A DNA stretch of 64,000 nucleotides from Streptomyces sp. ISL-98. GTDB lineage: Bacteria > Actinomycetota > Actinomycetes > Streptomycetales > Streptomycetaceae. Made by a program: the position numbers and the translations under genes. The stretch lies in NCBI RefSeq assembly GCF_018614055.1, contig NZ_JAGGPB010000028.1, positions 1-64,000 of the forward strand, given 5' to 3'. Of this stretch, positions 50,195-59,431 are shown one piece after another; position 1 is the first letter of the stretch; each line of letters opens with the position of its first letter. Under the pieces are notes generated by a model that worked only from the letters and a program-made list of their open reading frames with translations, was not told where the DNA came from and did no database searches.

Positions 50195-51652
50195 TCAGGC
50201 CTTTGAGGCGACGCTCGCGTTCCGCTTCTTCAGCACCAGCCACGCGATGCCGAGCAGCAGCGCCCACAGCGGCGCGCAGTACAGCGAGATCCGCGCGTCC
50301 TTGTCGATGCCCATCATCACGATGACCATGCCGATGAAGAGCAGGGCGAACCAGCTGGTGTACGGCGCTCCGGGGGCCTTGAAGGCAGACTGCGGCAGCT
50401 CGCCGCGGTCGGCCTTGGCGCGGTAGCGGATCTGGCTCACAAGGATCATGATCCAGGCCCACATGCCGGAGATGGTCGCGAAGGAGACGACGTAGTTGAA
50501 CGCCTCGCCCGGCCACTGGTAGTTGATCCACACGCCGACCAGCATCAGGGCGGCGGAGAAGGACGTGCCCGCGAGGGGCAGGCCGTTCTTGGTCAGCTTG
50601 GTGAAGAACTTCGGGCCCTGGCCGTTGAGCGCGAGGTCGCGCAGCATGCGGCCGGTGGAGTACATGCCCGAGTTGCAGGAGGACAGGGCGGCAGTGAGAA
50701 CCACGAAGTTGACGATGGCCGCGCCGACGCCGAGGCCCATCTTCTCGAAGGCCGCCACGAACGGCGAGACGCCCGGCTGGAAGTGGGTCCACGGGACGAC
50801 CGACAGGATCATGATCAGCGCGCCGACGTAGAAGACGGCGATGCGCCACGGGACGGTGTTGATGGCCTTGGGCAGGACGGTCTTCGGGTCCTTGGCCTCG
50901 CCCGCGGTGACGCCGACCAGCTCGACGGCGAGGAAGGCGAACATGACCAGCTGGAGGGTCATCAGGGTCTGGCCGATGCCGTTGGGGAAGAAGCCGCCCT
51001 GGTCCCAGAGCATGGTCACCGATGCGGTGTCGCCGGCGTCGGAGAAGCCGATGGTGAGGATGCCGGCGCAGATCAGGATCATGCCGACGATCGCGGTGAC
51101 CTTGACCATGGAGAACCAGAACTCGAGCTCGCCGAAGAGCTTGACGGAGATCAGGTTCGCGAGGAAGAGGACGACCGTGAAGATCAGGGCGAAGACCCAT
51201 TGCGGCTGATTGAGCCAGCCGTCCGCGTTCTTGGTCCAGTACTGCATGTACTCGGACGCCGCGGTCACCTCGGTGATGCCGGTGACGACCCAGAAGAGCC
51301 AGTACGTCCAGCCGGTCACGAAGCCCGCGAAGGGGCCGACGAACTCGCGGGCGTACTCCGAGAAGGAGCCGGAGACCGGGCGGTACATGAGGAGCTCGCC
51401 GAGCGCCCGCATGATGAAGAAGATGACCAGGCCGGCCATGGCGTACGCCAGGATCAGGCTGGGGCCCGCGATGGAGATGCCCTTGCCCGCACCGAGGAAG
51501 AGCCCGGTGCCGATGGCGCCGCCGATCGCGATCATCTGGATCTGGCGGGCGCCGAGTCCGCGCTGATAACCCTCGCCGCCGCCTTCTTCAGGCGGGCCGC
51601 CGGGGGCTTCGTTGTCTTTTTTGTGCGTGTCGACCTGTGCAGAGGAGGTCAT
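50195..51652 (-). CDS. Amino acid permease (APC superfamily)
   Basis: 485 aa, twelve predicted membrane helices. The APC signature RQIQMIAIGGAIGTGLFLGAGKGI opens the membrane domain, followed by ALGELLMYRPVSGSFSEYAREFVGPFAGFVTGW, as in GabP/AnsP/CycA-type proton symporters. I cannot fix the substrate; serine, alanine, GABA or aromatic acids are all possible. The ATG at 51652 has an AAAGG site; ATG at 51670 lacks one. It appears monocistronic. Confidence 0.87.
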   Translation of the reverse strand: MTSSAQVDTHKKDNEAPGGPPEEGGGEGYQRGLGARQIQMIAIGGAIGTGLFLGAGKGISIAGPSLILAYAMAGLVIFFIMRALGELLMYRPVSGSFSEYAREFVGPFAGFVTGWTYWLFWVVTGITEVTAASEYMQYWTKNADGWLNQPQWVFALIFTVVLFLANLISVKLFGELEFWFSMVKVTAIVGMILICAGILTIGFSDAGDTASVTMLWDQGGFFPNGIGQTLMTLQLVMFAFLAVELVGVTAGEAKDPKTVLPKAINTVPWRIAVFYVGALIMILSVVPWTHFQPGVSPFVAAFEKMGLGVGAAIVNFVVLTAALSSCNSGMYSTGRMLRDLALNGQGPKFFTKLTKNGLPLAGTSFSAALMLVGVWINYQWPGEAFNYVVSFATISGMWAWIMILVSQIRYRAKADRGELPQSAFKAPGAPYTSWFALLFIGMVIVMMGIDKDARISLYCAPLWALLLGIAWLVLKKRNASVASKA

Positions 51653-51990
51653 GGTCGCGCCTTTCTCCATGACGATCCGGCCGTGGGGGCTCGGATCGAC
51701 TGTGACGATCCTTTGGGGGAATCCCCCGGATGTGGATGGAGTGCTTCCGGCGGTCGGCCGGCCACAGCGCACCCGGCGGACAGGGGTGGCGTCCACCGGG
51801 CGGTCGAGAAGATTTATCACGGCTGCACCATTGATCCACACGGATCCGCGGCGCCTCCTGTGGCACACACCACTGGAAAAAGCGGACAAAAAGCCCCTGA
51901 GGCGGCAAACGAACAGGCGGTGGTAATGCGATCGTTATCCGGATTTGAGCGTCCGTTGAGCGAACACCATGCTCGACATGTCCCGACAGG
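51653..51990. other. 338-base intergenic region upstream of the amino acid permease
   Basis: No convincing gene. It should contain the permease promoter and leader and the end of the DUF2017 transcript. Visible structure: a GGGGGAATCCCCC palindrome at 51715-51727, and on the minus strand GCCGCCTCAGGGGCTTTTTG, which is unusually T-rich. Reading frames crossing it are Arg/Pro-rich and look non-coding. Confidence 0.5.
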
Positions 51991-52599
51991 TCAGGGCATA
52001 AGCGTTTCGACGAGGCTCTCCTGGAGCGCACCGAGCCACAGATACGCCATCACCATCGGCTTGCGCGGATCGGAGTCCGGCAGCCGGTAGAGCTCACCGC
52101 TCTCGTCCTCTTCGGTGACCTCCAGGCGGGTGCCGATGGTCAGCCGCAGATCGTTGAGCGTGCCGAGCCAGCGCGGGCAGTCGTCGGCCGACAGCTTCAG
52201 TACGCCGACCTCCCCGCCGGACGCGGCCATCGAGTCCAGGCTGCGCACGACCGCGAGGGCGTCCTCGCGCTTGCGGGCCCGCAGATCGTTCTCCGTAAAC
52301 CGCCTGAATTCGGCCGAACGGGCGTGCATCTCGTCCTCGGACACCCCGGATTCCGCCGGATCCGCGTGCGGGTCGCCGTAGGCGTCGGGGAAGAGGCGGG
52401 CCAGCGCCGGGTCGGAGGGCGCCTCACTCGGGCCCTCCGCGAACAGCGCGGCGAGCGGGTCCTCGCCCTCGGCGGGCTGGTCGCCGGGGCCGACCAGCTC
52501 AAGGAGCTGTACGGCCAGACTGCGCAGGATCGAGATCTCGACCTCGTCAAGGGCGACGGCCACGCCACCGCCCGGGACCTCCTCGAAGTACCCGGCCAT
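51991..52599 (-). CDS. DUF2017 domain protein
   Basis: 202 aa. The DUF2017 pattern is clear: GGGVAVALDEVEISILRSLAVQLLELVG, ARLFPDAYGD, EFRRFTENDLRARKREDALAVV, and LRLTIGTRLEVTEED ... AYLWLGALQESLVETL. It is always found next to clpS in actinobacteria, and here its ATG overlaps the clpS stop (TGATG), so a role in the ClpS/Clp protease pathway is plausible but unproven. Confidence 0.88.
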   Translation of the reverse strand: MAGYFEEVPGGGVAVALDEVEISILRSLAVQLLELVGPGDQPAEGEDPLAALFAEGPSEAPSDPALARLFPDAYGDPHADPAESGVSEDEMHARSAEFRRFTENDLRARKREDALAVVRSLDSMAASGGEVGVLKLSADDCPRWLGTLNDLRLTIGTRLEVTEEDESGELYRLPDSDPRKPMVMAYLWLGALQESLVETLMP

Positions 52600-52913
52600 C
52601 AGCCGCGGTCCTTCGTGAGGGTCGCCCAGAGCCCGTATCCGTGCATCGCCTGCACGTCGCGCTCCATCTCCTCGCGGCTGCCGCTGGAGACGACCGCGCG
52701 GCCCTTGTGATGGACGTCGAGCATCAGCTTGTGTGCCTTGTCCTTGGGGTAACCGAAGTAGGACTGGAAGACGTATTCGACGTAGCTCATGAGATTGACG
52801 GGGTCGTTGTGGACCAGGGTCACCCAAGGAACGTCGGGTTCGGGGACGGCGAAGGTTTCCTCGGCCGACTCTGGGCGTTCGATCTCTACGGGGGCGACAC
52901 TCACCCGTCCCAT
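52599..52913 (-). CDS. clpS: ATP-dependent Clp protease adaptor ClpS
   Basis: 104 aa. It delivers N-degron substrates to ClpA/ClpC. Typical core: PWVTLVHNDPVNLMSYVEYVFQSYFGY, the hydrophobic pocket residues in KAHKLMLDVHHKGRAVVSSGSREEME, and HGYGLWATL at the end. ATG at 52913; a longer frame exists but is not family-like. Divergent from pncB with 80 bases between. Confidence 0.92.
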   Translation of the reverse strand: MGRVSVAPVEIERPESAEETFAVPEPDVPWVTLVHNDPVNLMSYVEYVFQSYFGYPKDKAHKLMLDVHHKGRAVVSSGSREEMERDVQAMHGYGLWATLTKDRG

Positions 52914-52993
52914 GCTGCCACTCCACAGGGGCCATCGCACAAACGACCCGGGAGAAATCGTCACTCTGACGAGATTGGGGGTAGCATCCCCGT

Positions 52994-54322
52994 ATGAACA
53001 CTGCGGACCTTGGGCTGCCGGTGGATGTGCCGTCGACAGCGCTCTTCACCGACCAGTACGAGTTCACGATGCTGCAGGCCGCGCTCAAGGCGGGCACCGC
53101 CGACCGGCGCTCGGTCTTCGAGGTCTTCACCCGCAGGCTGCCGGACGGGCGCCGTTACGGCGTCGTGGCGGGCACGGGGCGGGTGCTGGACGCCGTGGAG
53201 AACTTCCGGTTCGACGCGGGCGTGCTGGGCTTCCTGCGCGAGCAGGGCATCGTCGACGAACCGACCCTGGAATGGCTCGCCTCGTACCGCTTCACGGGCG
53301 ACATCTGGGGCTACCCGGAGGGCGAGGTCTACTTCCCGGGCTCCCCGATCCTGCGGGTCGAGGGCACCTTCGCCGAGTGCGTGCTGCTTGAGACCGTGAT
53401 CCTTTCAATCCTGAACCACGACTCGGCCATCGCTGCCGCCGCGTCCCGGATGGCCGCCGCGGCCGGCGAGCGCCCGCTCATCGAGATGGGCGCCCGGCGT
53501 ACGCACGAGCTGTCCGCCGTCGCCTCGGCGCGCGCCGCGTACGTCGGCGGGTTCACCTCGACCTCGGACCTGGCGGCCGGCTTCCGGTACGGCATCCCCA
53601 CCGTCGGCACCAGCGCCCACGCCTTCACCCTGCTGCACGACAAGGAGCGCGACGCCTTCCAGGCACAGGTCGCCTCGCTCGGCAGCGGTACGACGCTGCT
53701 GGTCGACACGTACGACGTGGCGGCGGCGGTCCGTACGGCTGTCGAGGTGGCGGGGACCGAGCTCGGCGCGGTCCGTATCGACTCCGGAGACCTGCTGCTG
53801 GTCGCGCACCGGGTGCGGCAGCAGCTGGACGAACTCGGCGCCACCGGGACCAAGATCGTGGTGACGAGCGACCTCGACGAGTACGCGATCGCCTCGCTGG
53901 CGGCGGCTCCCGTGGACGCGTACGGCGTGGGCACCCAGCTGGTCACCGGCAGCGGGCACCCCACCTGCTCCATGGTCTACAAGCTGGTCGCCAGGGCGCG
54001 CTCGGCGGACCCGAAGGCGCCGCTCCAGTCGGTCGCGAAGAAGTCCCTGGGCGGCAAGTTCTCGCTCGGCGGCCGCAAGTGGGCCGCGCGCAGGACGGAC
54101 GCGTACGGCGTCGCGGAGGCGGAGGTCGTCGGCACCGGGCCGGTCCCGGCGGAGCTGGCCGACCGGCAGCTGCTGGTCGAGCTGATCAAGGGCGGCGAGG
54201 TGGTCGCCAGGGAGCCGCTGGACGAGGTGCGCGACCGGCACATCGCCGCGCGCGGCGGGCTGCCCATGTCCGCGGTGCAGCTGTCGAGGGGAGAGCCGGT
54301 GATCCCGACAGAGTACGTATGA
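52994..54322 (+). CDS. pncB: Nicotinate phosphoribosyltransferase
   Basis: 442 aa. Converts nicotinate and PRPP to nicotinate mononucleotide. Recognisable features: STALFTDQYEFTMLQAALKAGTADRRSVFEVF at the start, GARRTHELSAVASARAAYVGGF, VDTYDV, VRIDSGDL, and VTSDLDEYAIASLAAAPVDAYGVGTQLVT. It is followed 115 bases later by the nicotinamidase gene, giving the NAD salvage pair. Confidence 0.95.
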   Translation: MNTADLGLPVDVPSTALFTDQYEFTMLQAALKAGTADRRSVFEVFTRRLPDGRRYGVVAGTGRVLDAVENFRFDAGVLGFLREQGIVDEPTLEWLASYRFTGDIWGYPEGEVYFPGSPILRVEGTFAECVLLETVILSILNHDSAIAAAASRMAAAAGERPLIEMGARRTHELSAVASARAAYVGGFTSTSDLAAGFRYGIPTVGTSAHAFTLLHDKERDAFQAQVASLGSGTTLLVDTYDVAAAVRTAVEVAGTELGAVRIDSGDLLLVAHRVRQQLDELGATGTKIVVTSDLDEYAIASLAAAPVDAYGVGTQLVTGSGHPTCSMVYKLVARARSADPKAPLQSVAKKSLGGKFSLGGRKWAARRTDAYGVAEAEVVGTGPVPAELADRQLLVELIKGGEVVAREPLDEVRDRHIAARGGLPMSAVQLSRGEPVIPTEYV

Positions 54323-54437
54323 GGGGGCCGGCCGAACCCCTATCAGTCAATCGCCCCCTCCCACAAGGCCGTTGGAGTCTCTACCCTCAACACTCTCGAC
54401 CCCGTCCCCGCCGCTCCCCCACCGAAGGGCCCCCGCC

Positions 54438-55022
54438 ATGCACCGCGCCTTGATCGTCGTCGACGTTCAGAACGACTTCTGTGAGGGCGGCAGCCTCGCG
54501 GTGGCGGGCGGTGCCGATGTCGCCGCCGGCGTGACCGACCTGATCGGCGAGGCCCCAGCCGGCTACCGCCACGTCGTCGCCACCCGCGACCACCATGTCG
54601 ACCCGGGCGACCACTTCTCGGCCACCCCCGACTACGTCCGCTCCTGGCCGGTGCACTGCGTCGCCGGTACGGAGGGCGTGGGCTTCCACCCGAACTTCGC
54701 GCCGGCCGTGGCCTCGGGCGCCATCGCCGCCGTCTTCGACAAGGGCGCGTACACCGCGGCGTACAGCGGCTTCGAGGGCACCAACGAGAACGGCGTCCCG
54801 CTCGCCGACTGGCTGCGCGAGCGCGGCGTCACCGAGGTCGACGTGGTCGGCATCGCGACGGACCACTGCGTGCGGGCGACCGCGCTGGACGCGGTACGGG
54901 AGGGCTTCGCCACGCATGTGCTGCTCGACCTGACGGCCGGAGTCTCGGCGGAGACGACGGCGGCGGCGCTGGAGGAGATGCGCGAGGCGGGCGTGGAGCT
55001 GTCGGGCAAGCCGGTGGTCTAG
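54438..55022 (+). CDS. pncA: Nicotinamidase
   Basis: 194 aa, isochorismatase-like fold. It deamidates nicotinamide to nicotinate, the substrate of the upstream PncB. The catalytic Asp is in LIVVDVQNDFCEGG, the Lys in AVFDKGAYT, and the nucleophile Cys in VGIATDHCVRATA; metal ligands Asp and His lie in TRDHHVDPGDHF. ATG at 54438. Confidence 0.94.
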   Translation: MHRALIVVDVQNDFCEGGSLAVAGGADVAAGVTDLIGEAPAGYRHVVATRDHHVDPGDHFSATPDYVRSWPVHCVAGTEGVGFHPNFAPAVASGAIAAVFDKGAYTAAYSGFEGTNENGVPLADWLRERGVTEVDVVGIATDHCVRATALDAVREGFATHVLLDLTAGVSAETTAAALEEMREAGVELSGKPVV

Positions 55023-55030
55023 GCGTACGT

Positions 55031-55122
55031 CACGCCCGGCCTACGGGTCCTCACGCCGGGCGTGCCTGTCCTCACGCCCGGCCCACGCGTCCAGCCGGGC
55101 CTAACGCGCCCTCACGCCGGGC
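55031..55122. repeat. Alternating CACGCCCGGC / GCCGGGCGTG repeats at the pncA end
   Basis: Arms CACGCCCGGC (55031-55040) and GCCGGGCGTG (55055-55064) form a perfect 10-bp hairpin; further copies follow at about 55073-55082, 55094-55100 and 55114-55122. Several alternative hairpins are possible, making this a likely bidirectional terminator between pncA and the gene at 55112, whose last codons lie inside the repeat. Confidence 0.6.
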
Positions 55123-55423
55123 GTACGGGTCTGAGCAGCGCCCGTATCGGGTGCCACAGCTCCGACGTCGTCTGCGGCGCCGCGCGCCACAGCAGGCCGT
55201 CCGGATGGTGCAGGACCGCCGTGATCTCGTCCAGCGTCGGGGGATGGGCGTTGCCCCGGAGGTAGACGGCGCGCAGTCCGAGATTCCGCAGCCTGGTCAG
55301 GGCACGGGCTCGGTTCGCGGAGTGGACCAGGACGCGGACCTTGCCGTCGTCGCCCCCTGGGCTGGGCAGGGTCAGAGCGACGACCACACTGCCGCCAGGG
55401 AGCCGCACAAAACCACCGGACAT
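55112..55423 (-). CDS. Hypothetical protein
   Basis: 103 aa, no signal peptide or membrane helix. The N-terminal half looks like a beta-sheet (GGFVRLPGGSVVVALTLPSPGGDDGKVRVLVHS) and the middle helical (ANRARALTRLRNLGLRAVYLRGN). No motif recognised. The ATG at 55423 lies ten bases after GGGGGA. The protein ends in a repeat-derived Arg/Pro tail. Codon use is normal for the region. Confidence 0.65.
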   Translation of the reverse strand: MSGGFVRLPGGSVVVALTLPSPGGDDGKVRVLVHSANRARALTRLRNLGLRAVYLRGNAHPPTLDEITAVLHHPDGLLWRAAPQTTSELWHPIRALLRPVRPA

Positions 55424-55544
55424 GCCTGTCAATCCCCCGTAAGACGTCGTGTCAATAAGAGCTGGGCAAGAGCATCTAAACGTGAACGGCCGCCGCCCGC
55501 TAGAGGGCGACGGCCGATCATGTTTTGACCTGCGGTTATACGAA

Positions 55545-57941
55545 TTACTTGGCGGAGGGGCCGACCTTCACCGTCATCGTCGAGCCACTCTTCGGCTCGC
55601 TGACGATCGAGATCTTGGTGTTGGTGTCAGTGACATCCACACCCGCGGTCGGGTTCTCCTTGTACCAGTACGTCCCCTTACGGTCGTCGAAGACCGGGAC
55701 GCCCTTCTGCGACTTCAGCTCAAACGGCACGTCCGCGTTGTGCAGCGTGAACGCGTCCGTCCGGTACTTGCTGAAGGTCGAGTCGAAGGTCTGGATCTTG
55801 TTCCGCATCAGCTTGCCGTCCGCCCACTTCAGCGGCTTGGCGTGCGCGTCCACGGGCAGGATCAGACCGGCACCGGGGTGCTGGCTGGTGTTGTTGTCCT
55901 TCTGGGAGGTGTCCCAGAGCCAGACCAGCAGGCCGTTCTGGTACGGGTAGTGCTCGACCCAGCTGGGACGGGTCGTGGCGAAGCCGAAGTTGTACGGGCC
56001 GGCCTTGAGGGTCTTGTCGTACGACACGTACTGGCGGTTCTCGGCCAGGTAGTACTGCTCGTACGCCTTGGTGAAGGACTCACCGATGCGCGAGAAGCCC
56101 TTGGCGGTCCAGCCGTTGTCGTCGCCCTCGGCGTTGTCCGTGAACAGCGGGGCGCCGTCCGCGGTCACCGTGATGGCGTCGGCCGCGAAGCCCTTGCCGC
56201 CCGCGCCGCCGTCGGTCTGGTAGCGGAAGCGGAGGTCGATCTTCTTGCCCGCGTACGCGTCCAGCGGGAACGCCAGCTTCTTGTACGCGCCGCCCACACC
56301 GGTCAGGCCGGGCTTGTCGGCGGCGTCGCGCGGCAGCGCCTTGCCGTCGGCCGTGCCGTCGACGGCGTCCCACGTCTTGCCCGCGTCGGTCGAGACCTCG
56401 GCGTACAGCCAGTCGTACTCGGCCTCGATGTCCCACCAGCCCTGCAGCGACAGACCGGCCTTGGCCTTGCCGGTGAGGTCGACGGAGCGCGTCAGGGTGT
56501 TCTTGAGGTCGTCACCCATGTCGCTCCACCACTGCTTGGAGCCCTCGGCGGGCTTCACGACAGTCGTGGTGACGGGCTTCTTCGGCAGCTCGACGACGAG
56601 CGCCTGCGGGTTCCTGGTGTTGTACGCCGAGACGCCCAGCTTGTGCGTCGACTTCTTCGCGGCCTTGGCCTTGTCGTAGTCGAGCCAGCCCAGCTGGAGC
56701 TTGTCCCAGGCCGTCATGTCGCCCGGCAGGTCGCCGATTTCGTTCTTGGCCTTGCCGAGCCAGGAACCGGCCGACATCAGCGACCAGAAGCCGACGTTGT
56801 TGTCGCCCTTGCCGCTGGTGTCGTACAGGTCGGGCAGGCCCAGGTCGTGGCCGTACTCGTGGGCGAAGACGCCGAGGCCGCCGTTCTCGGGCTGCATCGT
56901 GTAGTCGCCGACCCAGATGCCGGTCTTGCCGATCTGGGCGCCGCCGGCCGGGTTGTTCGCGGGGCCGGTCTTGCCGGCGTCCGTGCCGTACGCGTACCAG
57001 CGGTGCGCCCAGAGCGCGTTCTCGCCCTCCGCGCCGCCGCCCGCCGACTCGTCCTCGCCCGCGTGGACGATCTGGAAGTGGTCGATGTAGCCGTCCGACT
57101 CGTTGAAGTTGCCGTCCGAGTCGAAGTCGTAGCGGTCCCAGAGGTCGTACTTGGCGAGCTGCGCCTTGATCTCGGCGTCGCTCTTGCCGGCGGCCTTCTG
57201 GGCCTCGGTCCAGGCGGTCACGCCGTCGCGGACGGCGTCCCACACGTTGGAGCAGTTGCTGCTGCCGCAGTAGTTGGATCCGTAACGGGCCTCGTTGTAG
57301 TCGACCTTGACCCAGTCGGAGACCTCACCGTCGACCGAGTAACGGCCGGACGAGGTCTTCTCGTAGTAGGTCTTGAGCGAGTCCTTGCCCTTGCCCGTAC
57401 CGAAGTACAGGTCCTGGAAGTGCTTCTGGTTGTAATCCTTCTGCCAGGCCGTGGAGTTGTCCTGCGCACGGTCCGGCTCGGCTATCCGGTTGTGCGCCGG
57501 CCCGGCCTCGCCCCCGTACTTCTTCACGGGCGGCTTCGGTCCGTCGCCGTCCGGGTCGAACATCGTGGCGTTGTCGACCTTGTCGCCGAACTCCACCAGG
57601 ATCGTGAAGATCTTGTCGGTCTTCTCCCGGCCCAGCTCGACGTACTTCTTGTCGTCGAGCTTCACGACCTTGGAGCCGCCGCGGCGCTGCACCGTGGCGT
57701 CACCGGATATGACCTGTTCGAGCGCAGCCTGGCGCTCGGCGTCCTGCTGCTCGCTGAACGGGCCTTCGAGATCGTGCTCGACATGGTCTTTGGCCGGCGC
57801 CGGGTCACGACGCTCGATGCCTGCCGAGCCGGCCGACTTGTCGTCGGCCTGAGCGGTGGCGAATGCCGATGCCGTCGCGGCGGTCGCGGCCATGGCCACG
57901 ACTACGGCGGCGGCTCTGATCCGCCCTCTGTTGGTGGTCAC
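55545..57941 (-). CDS. Secreted M6-family metalloprotease (immune inhibitor A-like)
   Basis: 798 aa. Signal peptide (about residues 1-33), a propeptide, then the catalytic domain with the zinc motif VFAHEYGHDLGLPDLYD (His361, Glu362, His365) and the Met-turn region FWSLMSAGSWLG. The C-terminal half contains a MAM/CBM-like beta-sandwich region (about residues 500-660; GWWDIEAEYDWLYAEVSTDAGKTWDAVDG). Most likely an extracellular protease for nutrient acquisition. The GTG at 57941 with GGAGGAC was chosen over longer frames that run through the promoter region. Confidence 0.9.
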   Translation of the reverse strand: MTTNRGRIRAAAVVVAMAATAATASAFATAQADDKSAGSAGIERRDPAPAKDHVEHDLEGPFSEQQDAERQAALEQVISGDATVQRRGGSKVVKLDDKKYVELGREKTDKIFTILVEFGDKVDNATMFDPDGDGPKPPVKKYGGEAGPAHNRIAEPDRAQDNSTAWQKDYNQKHFQDLYFGTGKGKDSLKTYYEKTSSGRYSVDGEVSDWVKVDYNEARYGSNYCGSSNCSNVWDAVRDGVTAWTEAQKAAGKSDAEIKAQLAKYDLWDRYDFDSDGNFNESDGYIDHFQIVHAGEDESAGGGAEGENALWAHRWYAYGTDAGKTGPANNPAGGAQIGKTGIWVGDYTMQPENGGLGVFAHEYGHDLGLPDLYDTSGKGDNNVGFWSLMSAGSWLGKAKNEIGDLPGDMTAWDKLQLGWLDYDKAKAAKKSTHKLGVSAYNTRNPQALVVELPKKPVTTTVVKPAEGSKQWWSDMGDDLKNTLTRSVDLTGKAKAGLSLQGWWDIEAEYDWLYAEVSTDAGKTWDAVDGTADGKALPRDAADKPGLTGVGGAYKKLAFPLDAYAGKKIDLRFRYQTDGGAGGKGFAADAITVTADGAPLFTDNAEGDDNGWTAKGFSRIGESFTKAYEQYYLAENRQYVSYDKTLKAGPYNFGFATTRPSWVEHYPYQNGLLVWLWDTSQKDNNTSQHPGAGLILPVDAHAKPLKWADGKLMRNKIQTFDSTFSKYRTDAFTLHNADVPFELKSQKGVPVFDDRKGTYWYKENPTAGVDVTDTNTKISIVSEPKSGSTMTVKVGPSAK

Positions 57942-58327
57942 TTGATGAATGTCCTCCCCCGCGGCCGCGTCACACGGACCGTAAGTGAGGGGTTCCGGGC
58001 GCGACACGCGTCTCAAGTGACGACATCCGACCGGACTTGCCGAAGAAAAGACAGATCTTGACTTGAGCAGCCCAAGTGCACTATGCAGACTTCCACTTCC
58101 GCATTCCGGACACTTTCGATCAGGTTCGAAGGGCGCGTCGATCTCACCTGATGAGATACGGAATGACTCCGTGCGCCCCCGATGCACCGGCACCGTGGGT
58201 TAGGTCACGCTTACTGCCGGTTCCGTGCGGGCAGTCACCGTCGTAGAGTCGCTTGACAGTGCGACCCGGTTGCCCGGTCGAGAGACCCCTTTTGCTCCCT
58301 ATCGCTGCTCCGAGGACGGATATCGCC
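57942..58327. other. 386-base divergent intergenic region
   Basis: Separates the M6 protease gene (minus) from a small membrane protein gene (plus). No gene is convincing. An imperfect dyad ACTTGAGCAGCCCAAGT lies near 58060-58080 with a TTGACT hexamer overlapping it, and a TTGACA hexamer lies about 75 bases before the plus-strand gene; both are possible promoter elements. CTCAAGT also occurs nearer the protease gene. Confidence 0.4.
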
Positions 58328-58612
58328 ATGCCGCGTCCGACTGCCGCACAGTGTGCCTACGGTTCGGCCACCGTCATCTTCTCGACGCTCGCCATGCTGC
58401 TCCTCTCCCAGACCGCCTCCGGCATCGGCATCGCGGTCATCGCGCTCGCGGCGCTCGCCCTCGGAGTGCTGGTCGCACTGACCGTTCCCATGCCGAAGAC
58501 GGCGCGTACGGTGCGGCGTACGACTCGCGGGAGTGCGAGTCCTGCGCCGGACCGTACGGCCGTCTCCGAGGCGGTCAGCGGGGCGCGGGTGCCGACGCAC
58601 TCACGTGGTTGA
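58328..58612 (+). CDS. Small membrane protein
   Basis: 94 aa with two adjacent hydrophobic segments (about residues 10-28 and 32-52; VIFSTLAMLLLSQTASGIGIAVIALAALALGVLVALTV) and a basic cytosolic tail. No known motif. The ATG at 58328 was chosen. Its 3' end overlaps the convergent RDD gene by 12 bases. Confidence 0.65.
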   Translation: MPRPTAAQCAYGSATVIFSTLAMLLLSQTASGIGIAVIALAALALGVLVALTVPMPKTARTVRRTTRGSASPAPDRTAVSEAVSGARVPTHSRG

Positions 58613-59341
58613 CACGACCACGGTCTTGCCCGCCTTGTCGTGCAGCCCCTGTTTGTAGGGCTTGTCGACCAGCACCATCACCAGGTTGATGAGCCACCAG
58701 AGGCAGAAGCAGCAGACCAGGGCAGGCACCCACAGCACGACGGAGCGCAGAAGTGAGGCACTGGTCTCCGGGACCATGCCGCTGTTGAGCATCGCGACGC
58801 GCAGGTTCATGAGCCGCTTGCCGACGGTCTGACCGCCGCTCTTGGTGGTCATGTAGGCGTCGTACGCAACGTACGCGGCCATGGTGATGAGCTGCCACGC
58901 CAGTGCCTCGCCGCCGGTCATCTGGGTGGAGATCTCGTCCCAGTCGTCGCCGTTGTAGGCGTCGAACATGCCGAGCAGCCAGCCGAGTAGGGACAGTGGG
59001 ACACCGACGATCAGTACGTCGATGATGCGGGCCACGATGCGCTTGCCGAGGGGGGCGAGCGGCGGCATCCCGGCCAGCGGGTCGGCGGCGCCGCCGCTGT
59101 AGGGCGGGGGCGGGGTGCCGTACGGGGGGCCGCCGCCGTAGGGACCGCCGTCGTACGGGCCGCCGCCGCCAGGACCGGCGGGGCCGCCCGGTCCGCCTGG
59201 TCCGCCTGGTCCATACGGTCCCCCGGGTCCGCCCGCGCCGCCCTGTCCTCCCGCTCCGCCCGACGGCGGTTCCTGCGGCGGCTTCTTGAGGAACGGGTCG
59301 TCATCGGACGGCTGGCCGGGCGGCGGCTGGTCGGTGCTCAT
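58601..59341 (-). CDS. RDD-family membrane protein
   Basis: 246 aa. The N-terminal about 115 residues are a Gly/Pro-rich disordered region (runs of GGPGGP and GPYG). The RDD domain follows: LGKRIVARIIDVLIVGVPLSLLGWLL with the Arg-Asp pair, TTKSGGQTVGKRLMNLRV, and SLLRSVVLWVPAL. About three membrane helices. Some family members act in Na+ or compatible-solute transport, but most are unassigned. Tandem with a second RDD gene. Confidence 0.85.
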   Translation of the reverse strand: MSTDQPPPGQPSDDDPFLKKPPQEPPSGGAGGQGGAGGPGGPYGPGGPGGPGGPAGPGGGGPYDGGPYGGGPPYGTPPPPYSGGAADPLAGMPPLAPLGKRIVARIIDVLIVGVPLSLLGWLLGMFDAYNGDDWDEISTQMTGGEALAWQLITMAAYVAYDAYMTTKSGGQTVGKRLMNLRVAMLNSGMVPETSASLLRSVVLWVPALVCCFCLWWLINLVMVLVDKPYKQGLHDKAGKTVVVSTT

Positions 59342-59431
59342 AACCGCAGTCGACCGCGACCGCCCGCCGTCCGCATCCGGTCGGGTGCCGTTCGGGGGAT
59401 GGGGCGGGTTGCGCCCCCGCCTCACTCTCCG

